A stretch of DNA of 64,000 nucleotides from an uncultured Thalassotalea sp. (GTDB taxonomy: Bacteria > Pseudomonadota > Gammaproteobacteria > Enterobacterales > Alteromonadaceae): positions 1,116,001-1,180,000 of the forward strand of contig CANLNK010000001.1 of the NCBI GenBank assembly GCA_947492575.1. The letters run 5' to 3'. Each line of letters starts with the position of its first letter. Position 1 is the first letter of the stretch. Below the pieces are notes generated by a model, which had not been told where the DNA came from, searched no databases, and saw only the letters and a program-made list of their open reading frames with translations. Made by a program: the position numbers and the translations under genes. Shown piece by piece: positions 8,228 through 15,540 of the stretch.

Positions 8228-9130
8228 CTATATCTTCAAAGTGCGGCTTAGCAGTATTTTGCTTGAATGTCTTAATGCTAGCGCCAGAACAATAAGGCTT
8301 AGTAGCCAAGTACTTGAACTACCGCCGTGAGCATGGTGTTCTTCGTAGTATTCAACGACATCATAGTTACTGCTTTCTAACGGCAACGCGTAGAGGTTGT
8401 TTGTATCATCGCTGCTATATGTTGCGACAATGTCACTATAGCCAACTTCGTACACATCAATTAGCACATCGTAATAGTCACTCGGGTAACCAGTAGCAAG
8501 ATTCGTCAGTACTTCATATTCGTCTTCGGTTGACTCACCATAGATAGTGAAGCTATCCGTTGTGTGTAAGTACTCCCATGGACCACCGTTTCTGCTAAGG
8601 TAAATTTCTGCATAAATAGCAGCTTGATCGGCACCCGCATAGGTGTGAACGTCGGCATCAAAGATTACTGAAAATGTTTGATAGAAGCCGTCATAGTCGA
8701 GATCGTCAAACAACACGCTATAGCCGTCGTAGACACTAAAATCGTGGTAAAGACTTCTTGGTGTAAGTGTGACTTTGTTGCTGCTTTTCGCCCTTGTATT
8801 ACCTTGGTTACTGCCTTTTAGCTTAGCTGCTTGATGTTGCTCTCTCGTTACCGTACTCGTCAGTAATTGCTTTTCAGACTTAAGAAGTAAGGCATGCTTT
8901 TCACTGTTCGAGAGAACCTGCTGTTGTTTGACTAACCCGCCCATTGTGAAATGAGTTTTATTGGTTTGAACTTTATTAATTTGAGTGTTAATCGCGTCTG
9001 TACTCGTTAGCTCTTCAGCAATTGCTGCTTTTGCAAAACCAATGATAAAGATAAAGCACCATGCACATAAAATAACTTTTAACCAAGTTGCTATCGATAG
9101 TTCTTTTTGTTTTGATGTTGTTGCCTTCAT
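8228..9130 (-). CDS. Choice-of-anchor H family protein with GlyGly-CTERM tail
   Basis: A 300-aa exported protein. The N-terminal signal or anchor segment (WLKVILCAWCFIFIIGFAKAAIAEE) is followed by a low-complexity spacer and a Tyr/Asp-rich domain (SLYHDFSVYDGYSVLFDDLDYDG) typical of the choice-of-anchor H family. The tail HHAHGGSSSTWLLSLIVLALALR is a GlyGly-CTERM sorting signal: a GG-Ser motif, one hydrophobic helix, then basic residues. Such tails are processed by rhombosortase and belong to proteins exported by type II secretion. ATG 9130 is preferred over 9148 because AAGGGGCG lies upstream of it. The gene is divergent from the PepSY two-component operon and may share its regulatory region. 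Confidence 0.75.
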   Translation of the reverse strand: MKATTSKQKELSIATWLKVILCAWCFIFIIGFAKAAIAEELTSTDAINTQINKVQTNKTHFTMGGLVKQQQVLSNSEKHALLLKSEKQLLTSTVTREQHQAAKLKGSNQGNTRAKSSNKVTLTPRSLYHDFSVYDGYSVLFDDLDYDGFYQTFSVIFDADVHTYAGADQAAIYAEIYLSRNGGPWEYLHTTDSFTIYGESTEDEYEVLTNLATGYPSDYYDVLIDVYEVGYSDIVATYSSDDTNNLYALPLESSNYDVVEYYEEHHAHGGSSSTWLLSLIVLALALRHSSKILLSRTLKI

Positions 9131-9194
9131 AGGTACGCCCCTTGTCATTTAACTTGTCCTAACCTTTTGTTAATGGCATTAGGCAACACCTTTC

Positions 9195-9233
9195 CTGAAC
9201 TCATACTGAACTTTGAATTAAGCTAATGTTCAG
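9195..9233. promoter_or_regulatory. Putative OmpR/PhoP-type response-regulator binding repeats
   Basis: CTGAAC occurs at 9195-9200 and again at 9206-9211, exactly 11 bp apart, the geometry bound by OmpR-family dimers. An inverted copy, GTTCAG, follows at 9228-9233. The site lies between the divergent choice-of-anchor H gene and the PepSY-regulator-kinase operon. Binding by the adjacent regulator is inferred. Confidence 0.45.
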
Positions 9234-9331
9234 GTAAATTTCTTTAGCCTTTATCGTGCTCGACCATTTCATCTGTCGCGGCATTCTTTTACACTAGCTT
9301 AAAAGCTTAACGTTAAATTTATTAGGTTGTT

Positions 9332-9607
9332 ATGAATAGGTCTGTTGTTTTCTTAGTGCTTGTTATGTTGATGGCTGGAATGCAGCCTAGCAGTAATGCT
9401 AGCCCGTATACCTATGCCAACTCGAAAGCCAGCCAGGGGAAACAAATTTCAGCCAAACAGGCAGCTAATAAAGTAAAACGTAAATATGGCGGTAAAGTGT
9501 TAAAAGTATCGGCAAGTGGCAATGGTTATCGAGTGAAACTGATTCAGCCTGACGGAAAAATTATCTCTGTTTATGTTGACGGTAATAGCGGAAAAATTAA
9601 AGGGTAA
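9332..9607 (+). CDS. PepSY domain-containing secreted protein
   Basis: A 91-aa protein with an N-terminal signal peptide (MNRSVVFLVLVMLMAGMQPSSNA) and a small PepSY domain (ISAKQAANKVKRKYGGKVLKVSASGNGYRVKLIQPDGKIISVYVDGNSGKI). PepSY modules of this size often sit beside PhoPQ-type two-component genes in gammaproteobacteria, as here: the response regulator begins 6 bp after the stop codon, so they are surely co-transcribed. A periplasmic role as accessory or modulator of the kinase is a reasonable inference, not shown. Confidence 0.8.
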   Translation: MNRSVVFLVLVMLMAGMQPSSNASPYTYANSKASQGKQISAKQAANKVKRKYGGKVLKVSASGNGYRVKLIQPDGKIISVYVDGNSGKIKG

Positions 9608-9613
9608 TAACCG

Positions 9614-10288
9614 ATGCGAATACTACTTGTTGAAGACGATGTGCAGCTGCATGACAACTTAAAAACTTACTTACTTGCTCAGCAATTTAGTGTTGATTCA
9701 GCGTTTGATGGTGAAGAAGGGCTGTATTTAGCAAGTGAGCATACCTACGATGCGGCTATTATTGATATCGGCTTACCGAAAATGGATGGCATAAGCCTTA
9801 TCAGCAAAATTCGCACTGATGGTGTTAAGTATCCTGTTTTAGTATTAACTGCACGAGATCGTTGGCAAGATAAAGTACAGGGCCTTGACGCTGGCGCCGA
9901 TGATTATCTAACGAAACCATTTCAGCACGAAGAGTTAAAAGCGCGCCTTAATGCCTTGATTCGTCGCTCGGCAGGGCAAGCAAGCCCTGTGATGAGTAGT
10001 GGTGCATTATCTATTAATACCGCAAGCCACCAAGTCATGGTCAACGATGTTGAAGTCACGTTAAGTAGCTATGAGTATCGTCTTATTACTTACTTAATGT
10101 TGCATTTGGGCAAAGTTATATCTAAAACTGAGCTAACAGAGCATCTTTATGATCAGGATTTTGATTTGGATTCAAATGTTATCGAAGTCTTTGTTAGACG
10201 CTTGCGCAAAAAGCTCGATCCCGATGGTGAATTTCAATTCATAGAAACATTACGTGGGCAAGGTTATCGCCTAAAAAATGAAACGTAA
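9614..10288 (+). CDS. OmpR/PhoP-family response regulator
   Basis: 224 aa, with the full receiver and winged-helix architecture. The receiver shows the acidic pocket in LLVEDD, phospho-acceptor D51 (IIDIGLPKMDG), T79 (VLTARD) and K101 (DDYLTKPF). The DNA-binding domain ends SNVIEVFVRRLRKKL...RGQGYRL. It is a close relative of PhoP/QseB regulators. The gene overlaps the start of the kinase gene by 11 bp and follows the PepSY gene by 6 bp, so all three form one operon. The target is unknown; the CTGAAC repeats upstream are candidate autoregulatory sites. Confidence 0.9.
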   Translation: MRILLVEDDVQLHDNLKTYLLAQQFSVDSAFDGEEGLYLASEHTYDAAIIDIGLPKMDGISLISKIRTDGVKYPVLVLTARDRWQDKVQGLDAGADDYLTKPFQHEELKARLNALIRRSAGQASPVMSSGALSINTASHQVMVNDVEVTLSSYEYRLITYLMLHLGKVISKTELTEHLYDQDFDLDSNVIEVFVRRLRKKLDPDGEFQFIETLRGQGYRLKNET

Positions 10289-11633
10289 TTCATTAAGACT
10301 CCGACTCGCAGTAAGCGCGTGCTTGCTGCTCATTGTATTGTTACCTGCAATCGGGCTTACGTTAAACAATGTGTTTAAAAAGCATTTGGTAGCAGCCATT
10401 GAAAGTGAATTGAGCGCACATAGTTACAGCATTTTGGCGGATACTGAATTCATTGACGGTGATTTGCTATTGCCTCAGCAGTTAATGGAAAGCCGTTTTA
10501 ATGTGATTGATACCGGACTGTATGCTGTTGTTAATTCGCAACTAGCTGATGAAGCGGAAATTTGGCGTTCGCCGTCAGCTTTGAACTTAGTTCTGTCGAA
10601 TAGCGATTTCAACATACCCGCAATGGGGCAGCGTTCGTTTTATCCGATATCGGTTTCAAATGGTGACAACAACACGGTCGATAGCCTTTATTTTGTTTCT
10701 AGTTTTTCTGTGAGCTTTTCATCACGAGAGCGAGATTTTCCGGTAACCCTTCATGTCATTAGCAGCCAAACACAATACCTTAGATCGCTTGGAGAATTTC
10801 AAAGACAACTGTCAACTTGGCTAGTTATTATTGCTGCTGCCTTTATTACCATGATTCTAGGCTGGTTAAGTTGGACGTTAAAGCCATTAAGACACTTAAC
10901 CAATGAACTTAAAGCGATAGAGCAGGGTGAAAAAGAGAGCGTCAGCGACGTTTACCCTGATGAATTAACCCCTGCTGTTGTCCAGTTGAATCAATTACTT
11001 CAAACGGAGCAGCAACAACGTGTTCGTTATCGTAATGCGTTATCTGATTTAGCACATAGTTTGAAAACACCACTGGCTACTATTAACTCGAGCCCTAGCA
11101 TTACTGCTGATATTGCGTCAGAAGTGACAAAAATTAACGGCATTGTTGAGCACCAATTGAAGCGAGCACAAAGTGCAGGGCAATCGTCATGGCGGTTGAG
11201 TATCGATGTAGCGCCATGTGTTGAAAAGCTCATCAATGCTTTTGGCAAAATCTATCGAGAGAAAGACGTTGAGCTGTCAGTTAGCATCAGTGAAAAAGCC
11301 AGTTTTAGAGGCGATGAAGCTGACTTATTGGAAATACTTGGCAACTTAATTGATAACGCGTTTAAAGCTGCGGCTTCAAAAGTTTCGGTGGTAGCAAGCC
11401 ATGATGAAGATTCATTGAAAATAATTATCTCTGATGATGGTCGGGGAATCGATGAAAACCTTCGTGAGCAAATCATGCAACGTGGAACAAGGGCTGATAC
11501 ATATGAACAAGGCCATGGCATTGGTTTAGCAATTGTTCGAGATGTTGTATCTAGCTATCAGGGTAGTATAGGCATAGGTGCTGATGAGACACTTGGTGGC
11601 GCCTCATTTACCCTGAACTTTCCTTTGCGATAA
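10278..11633 (+). CDS. PhoQ-like sensor histidine kinase
   Basis: 451 aa. One membrane helix is at about 10-30, followed by a periplasmic sensor region of roughly 140 residues, a second helix at about 179-200, a HAMP linker, and a HisKA domain with phospho-acceptor H260 (LSDLAHSLKTPLATI). The ATPase domain has its N box in GNLIDNAFKAA, G1 in ISDDGRGID, and G2 in GHGIGLAIV. The order and the LAHSLKTPL H-box match PhoQ-type kinases. The signal is not evident; the sensor region is not obviously the acidic Mg-binding patch of PhoQ. It partners the regulator encoded just upstream. Confidence 0.88.
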   Translation: MKRNSLRLRLAVSACLLLIVLLPAIGLTLNNVFKKHLVAAIESELSAHSYSILADTEFIDGDLLLPQQLMESRFNVIDTGLYAVVNSQLADEAEIWRSPSALNLVLSNSDFNIPAMGQRSFYPISVSNGDNNTVDSLYFVSSFSVSFSSRERDFPVTLHVISSQTQYLRSLGEFQRQLSTWLVIIAAAFITMILGWLSWTLKPLRHLTNELKAIEQGEKESVSDVYPDELTPAVVQLNQLLQTEQQQRVRYRNALSDLAHSLKTPLATINSSPSITADIASEVTKINGIVEHQLKRAQSAGQSSWRLSIDVAPCVEKLINAFGKIYREKDVELSVSISEKASFRGDEADLLEILGNLIDNAFKAAASKVSVVASHDEDSLKIIISDDGRGIDENLREQIMQRGTRADTYEQGHGIGLAIVRDVVSSYQGSIGIGADETLGGASFTLNFPLR

Positions 11634-11658
11634 ACCTTCTTACGCCTTAATCTCTCAA

Positions 11659-11769
11659 TTCTAATTCCTGTGTTCTATTACCTGTGCTCTAACTCTTATG
11701 CCCTCACTCCTGCGCACTAACTCTTGTGTTCTAATTTTTGCCTGTTAACTCTTGCGCTCTAACTCAGTG
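11659..11769. repeat. Degenerate 14-bp tandem repeat, about eight copies
   Basis: Consecutive units start at 11659, 11673, 11687, 11701, 11715, 11729, 11743 and 11757. Examples are TTCTAATTCCTGTG, CTCTAACTCTTATG, CACTAACTCTTGTG and TGTTAACTCTTGCG; the last unit is 13 bp. The consensus is near YTCTAACTCYTGYG. It lies between the kinase gene and the DUF3300 gene and is not coding in a convincing frame. Confidence 0.8.
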
Positions 11770-11887
11770 TTCTGGCTTTCAGTTAAAAGGGAGTTCTTAA
11801 CTATTTTTATCAACTTTTAGCATTCAGGTTGAATTCATCTTGCTTTTTATAGACTGAACTCAGATTAGTCGAAAAGGAAGCTATGAG

Positions 11888-13312
11888 ATGAATAGTCAAA
11901 CAATTATACCAAAGAGCTTGAAACATAATACGACTGTAACAAATTGCATAAAGGGGCTGAGACTTGCAAAGAAAGGCATAGCTGCATCCCTAGTACTTTC
12001 GATGGCTTTAGCATTCAATGTCCAAGCCGATTACTACGACTCAGATGCTGATAGTGAATACACAGAGGTTGAACATTATAGCCAAGCGCAGCTTGCTCAA
12101 ATGTTGGCGCCAATTGCACTATACCCTGACACTCTGCTAACACATATTCTTATTGCTGCGAGCTATCCACTTGAAGTGGTTGAAGCCTATCGCTTTCAGG
12201 AACAAAAGTCGTCTCTTTCGGAACGAAAATTTAAATCAGCGCTAGAGAAGAAAAGCTGGGACGAGAGCGTAAAAGCGCTTGTGCCTTTTGAGCGAGTACT
12301 AAAGCAAATGAATGATGATCTTGCTTGGATGCGCGAGCTAGGTGATGCATTTCTCGCCCAAGAGGAAGATGTTCTTGATGCGGTTCAAGCGTTGCGTCAA
12401 CAAGCCCATGATGCGGGTAGTCTGGACGAGTTAGCCAACGCAAACATCGAGTACGATAAAGAAAAGATAATTATTGTGCCTAGCAACCCTGAGGTGGTTT
12501 ACGCACCTTACTACGATACGCGAGAAGTCTATGGTTACTGGCGTTGGCATCGTCATCCGCCAGTCTATTGGCACGTGAGCCATAATTTTTACCATCCAAT
12601 CTCATGGCATGCAGGTGTGCATATTGGCTGGGGATTCTTCTTTAACGCAATACATTGGCACAATCGATACGTAGTCGTTAGTCACCATAGACATTACAAC
12701 CGTCACTACTATAGAAAACGTCATCACATTTTGTATAGCGATTACAGTAAGCGCTGGCGCCACAAGCCTATTCATAGACGCAACGTTGCTTACAGAAGTG
12801 CAGTGGTGAGATCTAAATATGTTGGCAATACTCATCACAAAGTAAAGTATCCTGCATATAAGTATGCACACAACAAGAAACGAGATATTAAAACACTACG
12901 TGTAACAGAACATAAACGCGTTGTTAAAAAACTAACGGAGAGACCCAAACCAAATTATAAAAAAACGCATGTTACTAAAGTGAATACACCTAAAAGCAGA
13001 GCGGTAAAAGCGAAGGGGAGTGATGTACACAAGAATGTAGACAAGCGTGATAGTTTTCGTACTCCTTCTGCTTCTAGATACAATGACAAGGGGGTAAAGC
13101 ACTATAAAAAAGGGAGTAGCCACCATACTAAAATTAAAACAGAAGCCAAAACTGTAACTAAAACTAAGTCGACTACAACGTCTAAGTCATACAAGTCAGT
13201 TAGGTCGTCGAAACAGGCAAGTAGAGCAAATAAGCATCGCTCATCTTCGGTAAATAAATCGGTAAAAAAGGGACCTACAAAAACGGCGCGAAACTCTCAC
13301 AAACATCGTTAA
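11888..13312 (+). CDS. DUF3300 domain-containing secreted protein with basic tail
   Basis: 474 aa. A long N-terminal leader with a hydrophobic core (GIAASLVLSMALAFNVQA) precedes the DUF3300 domain, which starts near YSQAQLAQMLAPIALYPDTLL and includes the IIIVPSNPEVVYAPYYD segment. Residues about 215-285 are extremely rich in His, Tyr and Trp (YWRWHRHPPVYWHVSHNFYH), and the last 170 residues are a Lys/Ser/Thr-rich, highly basic, probably disordered tail. Function of DUF3300 is unknown. The aromatic/His segment could bind metal or surface polymer (inference). A perfect 16-bp terminator hairpin follows. Confidence 0.8.
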   Translation: MNSQTIIPKSLKHNTTVTNCIKGLRLAKKGIAASLVLSMALAFNVQADYYDSDADSEYTEVEHYSQAQLAQMLAPIALYPDTLLTHILIAASYPLEVVEAYRFQEQKSSLSERKFKSALEKKSWDESVKALVPFERVLKQMNDDLAWMRELGDAFLAQEEDVLDAVQALRQQAHDAGSLDELANANIEYDKEKIIIVPSNPEVVYAPYYDTREVYGYWRWHRHPPVYWHVSHNFYHPISWHAGVHIGWGFFFNAIHWHNRYVVVSHHRHYNRHYYRKRHHILYSDYSKRWRHKPIHRRNVAYRSAVVRSKYVGNTHHKVKYPAYKYAHNKKRDIKTLRVTEHKRVVKKLTERPKPNYKKTHVTKVNTPKSRAVKAKGSDVHKNVDKRDSFRTPSASRYNDKGVKHYKKGSSHHTKIKTEAKTVTKTKSTTTSKSYKSVRSSKQASRANKHRSSSVNKSVKKGPTKTARNSHKHR

Positions 13313-13316
13313 GGGT

Positions 13317-13352
13317 AAAATTAAGGCAGTTAAAGCTAACTGCCTTAATTTT
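13317..13352. terminator. Bidirectional terminator, perfect 16-bp stem
   Basis: AAAATTAAGGCAGTTA and TAACTGCCTTAATTTT flank a 4-nt loop, between the convergent DUF3300 gene and the small gene pair. It overlaps the stop codon of the 68-aa gene by 2 nt. Confidence 0.85.
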
Positions 13353-13557
13353 AAAATGAGGGTTCTTCAGAAAGGTATTTTTGATAATCACTGACACCAA
13401 AATACCGAATAGACTTTTTATGCTTTACGCGTTTGGCGATGAGCGTCTCACCACTGTATATTTTGACAATTTGTTTATCACCATTACTATCAGCTTCAAC
13501 ACCGTGATCGTCATTAAGTCGTAAGTTATCAAACTCACTGCGCATAATTAACTTCAT
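13351..13557 (-). CDS. Small hypothetical protein, coupled to the upstream membrane protein
   Basis: A 68-aa soluble, charged product (IVKIYSGETLIAKRVKHKKSIRYFG) with no recognised family. The start ATG shares its A with the stop of the upstream gene (TAATG), a classic translational coupling junction, which is good evidence that both frames are real. The gene stops within the convergent terminator. Function unknown; a partner role with the 80-aa membrane protein is inferred. Confidence 0.65.
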   Translation of the reverse strand: MKLIMRSEFDNLRLNDDHGVEADSNGDKQIVKIYSGETLIAKRVKHKKSIRYFGVSDYQKYLSEEPSF

Positions 13558-13799
13558 TATAAATTATTGATCTCCTTTTGAACGTTGTAACCTTCGTCGG
13601 TAACAATCTTTTCTAACACTTGCACGCGTTCAGTAAGGTCTTTGACCTGCGCCTGAAGTGCAGAATTCTCATCATTGTTTTTTTGATTAAGGTGAAGCGT
13701 CCTTTCTTTAAACTTCAGGTATTTCTGGTACATGTCGTACATTACACCGAAGCCAACAGAAATAAATACTATTAACACCACCATAGTAGTACCTGACAT
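13557..13799 (-). CDS. Small membrane protein with coiled coil, PspB-like architecture
   Basis: 80 aa: one membrane helix at about residues 6-24 (VVLIVFISVGFGVMYDMY), then a charged heptad-patterned coiled coil (LQAQVKDLTERVQVLEKIV). Length, order and the RVQVLEKI segment recall phage-shock protein B, but similarity is too short to be sure and no pspA or pspC is adjacent. It is the first gene of a two-gene unit coupled by TAATG to the 68-aa gene. It would sit in the inner membrane with the coiled coil in the cytoplasm. Confidence 0.65.
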   Translation of the reverse strand: MSGTTMVVLIVFISVGFGVMYDMYQKYLKFKERTLHLNQKNNDENSALQAQVKDLTERVQVLEKIVTDEGYNVQKEINNL

Positions 13800-13845
13800 A
13801 AGGTATCCCTGCGTTAAGTTGTTAAAGTATCAGTATAAACAGGCA

Positions 13846-13892
13846 GGTAGAAAAAAGAAAAGACCAGAGAGCGAAACTCGCCTGGTCTTTAA
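13846..13892 (-). terminator. Terminator after the mlaC-like gene
   Basis: On the minus strand AAAGACCAG pairs with CTGGTCTTT and is followed by TTCTTTTTTC. It lies 80 bp past the mlaC stop codon. Confidence 0.7.
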
Positions 13893-13973
13893 AGGCCACC
13901 GTACTTTCTCTTTCAAGCTAACCTATCGGGGTGCTGGCTTGGGATGAGTAAAGAAGTGGAACGAAAACAGGTA

Positions 13974-14582
13974 CTATTTTGCGATAGATGCCAACTCTAA
14001 TGCGACTTGATTGACACCTTGTTGTTGAATCTTACGTGATAGTTCGGCTTTTTTACTTTGAAGCAAGGAAATGCCTTCAACAATCATGTCGTATGCTTTC
14101 CACTGGCCAGTCTTTTTGTTTTGGCGCATTTGAAAGTGGATTTCGATTTCTGGTGCGTTAGCATCTTGGATCTTAGCTGTTACTGAAACTAAGCGCTTGT
14201 CGCCAGTCGATCTTGCTTTTTCGTAAACAACAGCTTGACCTTTGTAGCTACCTAAAGCGTTAGCATATGTTCGCACTAGGTATTGGCGCATAGAGCTAAC
14301 AAAATTCTGGCGCTCTTCAGCTGTCGTTTTCTTTAGGTGCTTACCAAGAATTTTGAACGAAGCGTATTTATAGTCGACATGTGGCATTAACTCTTCATCA
14401 ACAATCGTACGCATTAGATCAGGAAATTTTTGTAACTCTTTCTGGCTATCAGCAATGCGAGTGAACAGTCCTTGGCCAGTTTGCTCTATAACTTCGTATG
14501 GATTAGGCTGATTTTCTGCAGTGACAGCAAAGCTCATACTGGAAAGTACAAGGCTAAAGGCAATGGCGATAAACTTAAACAT
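13974..14582 (-). CDS. MlaC-family phospholipid-binding periplasmic protein
   Basis: 202 aa with a signal peptide (MFKFIAIAFSLVLSSMSFAVTA) and the MlaC/Ttg2D fold signature (MRTIVDEELMPHVDYKYASFKILGKHLKK, MRQYLVRTYANAL, WKAYDMIVEGISLL). MlaC proteins carry phospholipids between the outer-membrane MlaA complex and the inner-membrane MlaFEDB transporter. Here the gene stands alone, without mlaFEDB, next to a tetR gene, so it may be a second, separately controlled paralogue. An operator-like palindrome 31 bp before its start matches the one in front of tetR. Confidence 0.85.
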   Translation of the reverse strand: MFKFIAIAFSLVLSSMSFAVTAENQPNPYEVIEQTGQGLFTRIADSQKELQKFPDLMRTIVDEELMPHVDYKYASFKILGKHLKKTTAEERQNFVSSMRQYLVRTYANALGSYKGQAVVYEKARSTGDKRLVSVTAKIQDANAPEIEIHFQMRQNKKTGQWKAYDMIVEGISLLQSKKAELSRKIQQQGVNQVALELASIAK

Positions 14583-14609
14583 GTTCTTTTCTCACTTGTT
14601 TCTCTAAGT

Positions 14610-14635
14610 GCAAACCGACCGTCCGGTATGTTTGC
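14610..14635. promoter_or_regulatory. TetR-type operator upstream of mlaC
   Basis: An imperfect palindrome GCAAACCGACCG...GTATGTTTGC, with core ACCGACCGTCCGGT at 14614-14627. The core differs from the perfect palindrome in front of the tetR gene at two central positions. Confidence 0.6.
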
Positions 14636-14753
14636 TAATGTGCGCTAAACGTATTAATTATGTCCTTAACAGCTATCTCGAAAGGGGGATGCCGGTTAAC
14701 GCTTGATTAATACGCTAAATTAAAACTGATTACGGATTAAATTAGAGCTAGGT

Positions 14754-15338
14754 TTATCGCTTTAAACTATTTATATAGCGACAAAGCTCTGCCATCACGG
14801 TTTCAAAGAGTGCTTTGTTCTGCGTACTCTTACTCAAATTACTTGAACCGTGGAATGCCGAAACAATAAAGTATGAGACCTGAGAAAAGTCTATATCATT
14901 TCGTAATTGATCACTTACGCGCCTAAGGTTCTCTGCTATAAGCGTATTTACCTTTTGTTGCATCGCAAGAATTCTCAATCTGAACCCTTCATCAACGTTT
15001 GCCATCTCCTGGCAAAGGTTGTTAAGAGGACAACCACAAATAATATCTTCACAACTCACGTCATCGGCGAATGAACTAAATAACGCAATTAACCCCTCTA
15101 TAGGGTCATTTTGGGTAACAGCGGGTTCCCACATAGACAAAAATATTGGTGTGAACATTTCTTCAAATACTGCATAACCCAACTCCTGCTTGTTCGCGAA
15201 GTGGTGATATAGCGCACCTTTTGAAATATTACACTGACTTAATATTGTCGATAAGCTTGTTGCAACGAAACCGCTTTTACGAATTTCCTCGCTTGCTACC
15301 GATAATATTAATTGTCTTGTCTGTTCTGCGTCTCTCAT
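14754..15338 (-). CDS. TetR/AcrR-family transcriptional regulator
   Basis: 194 aa. The N-terminal helix-turn-helix (residues about 8-52) shows SVASEEIRKSGFVATSLSTILSQCNISKGALYHHFANKQELGYAVF. The ligand domain has the family signature GCPLNNLCQEM with several nearby cysteines (SCEDIICGCP), a feature of subfamilies that may sense electrophiles or thiol-reactive compounds (inference). It lies upstream of mlaC on the same strand with a 171-bp gap. A perfect palindrome is found before its own start, so it is probably autorepressed and also represses mlaC. Confidence 0.85.
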   Translation of the reverse strand: MRDAEQTRQLILSVASEEIRKSGFVATSLSTILSQCNISKGALYHHFANKQELGYAVFEEMFTPIFLSMWEPAVTQNDPIEGLIALFSSFADDVSCEDIICGCPLNNLCQEMANVDEGFRLRILAMQQKVNTLIAENLRRVSDQLRNDIDFSQVSYFIVSAFHGSSNLSKSTQNKALFETVMAELCRYINSLKR

Positions 15339-15373
15339 TTGTCGATACTATTGTTACGTTGGAATACATTTTA

Positions 15374-15387
15374 ACCGACCGGTCGGT
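15374..15387. promoter_or_regulatory. TetR-type operator upstream of the tetR gene
   Basis: A perfect 14-bp palindrome, ACCGACCGGTCGGT, about 36 bp upstream of the tetR start codon. The ACCGACCGGTCGGT form is common for AcrR-type regulators. Confidence 0.65.
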
Positions 15388-15540
15388 CTGTTAAAAGTGT
15401 TAAAATGATATAGCTTAGTTTATCTGGTAATAAACTAGGAGACGAATATAACAAAGAGATTTATAGAGAGGAAGATAATTACGCTCCTAAATAGTTGATC
15501 GCACTATATCTTTTTAATGTTATTTGTGGCTTGCCGTCGG

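Noticed and set aside
11659-11769. CRISPR array
   Set aside because: Units are 14 bp, degenerate and contiguous, with no spacers and no cas genes.
12602-12871. 89-aa minus-strand frame inside the DUF3300 gene
   Set aside because: Antisense of the His/Tyr-rich part; composition explains the open frame.
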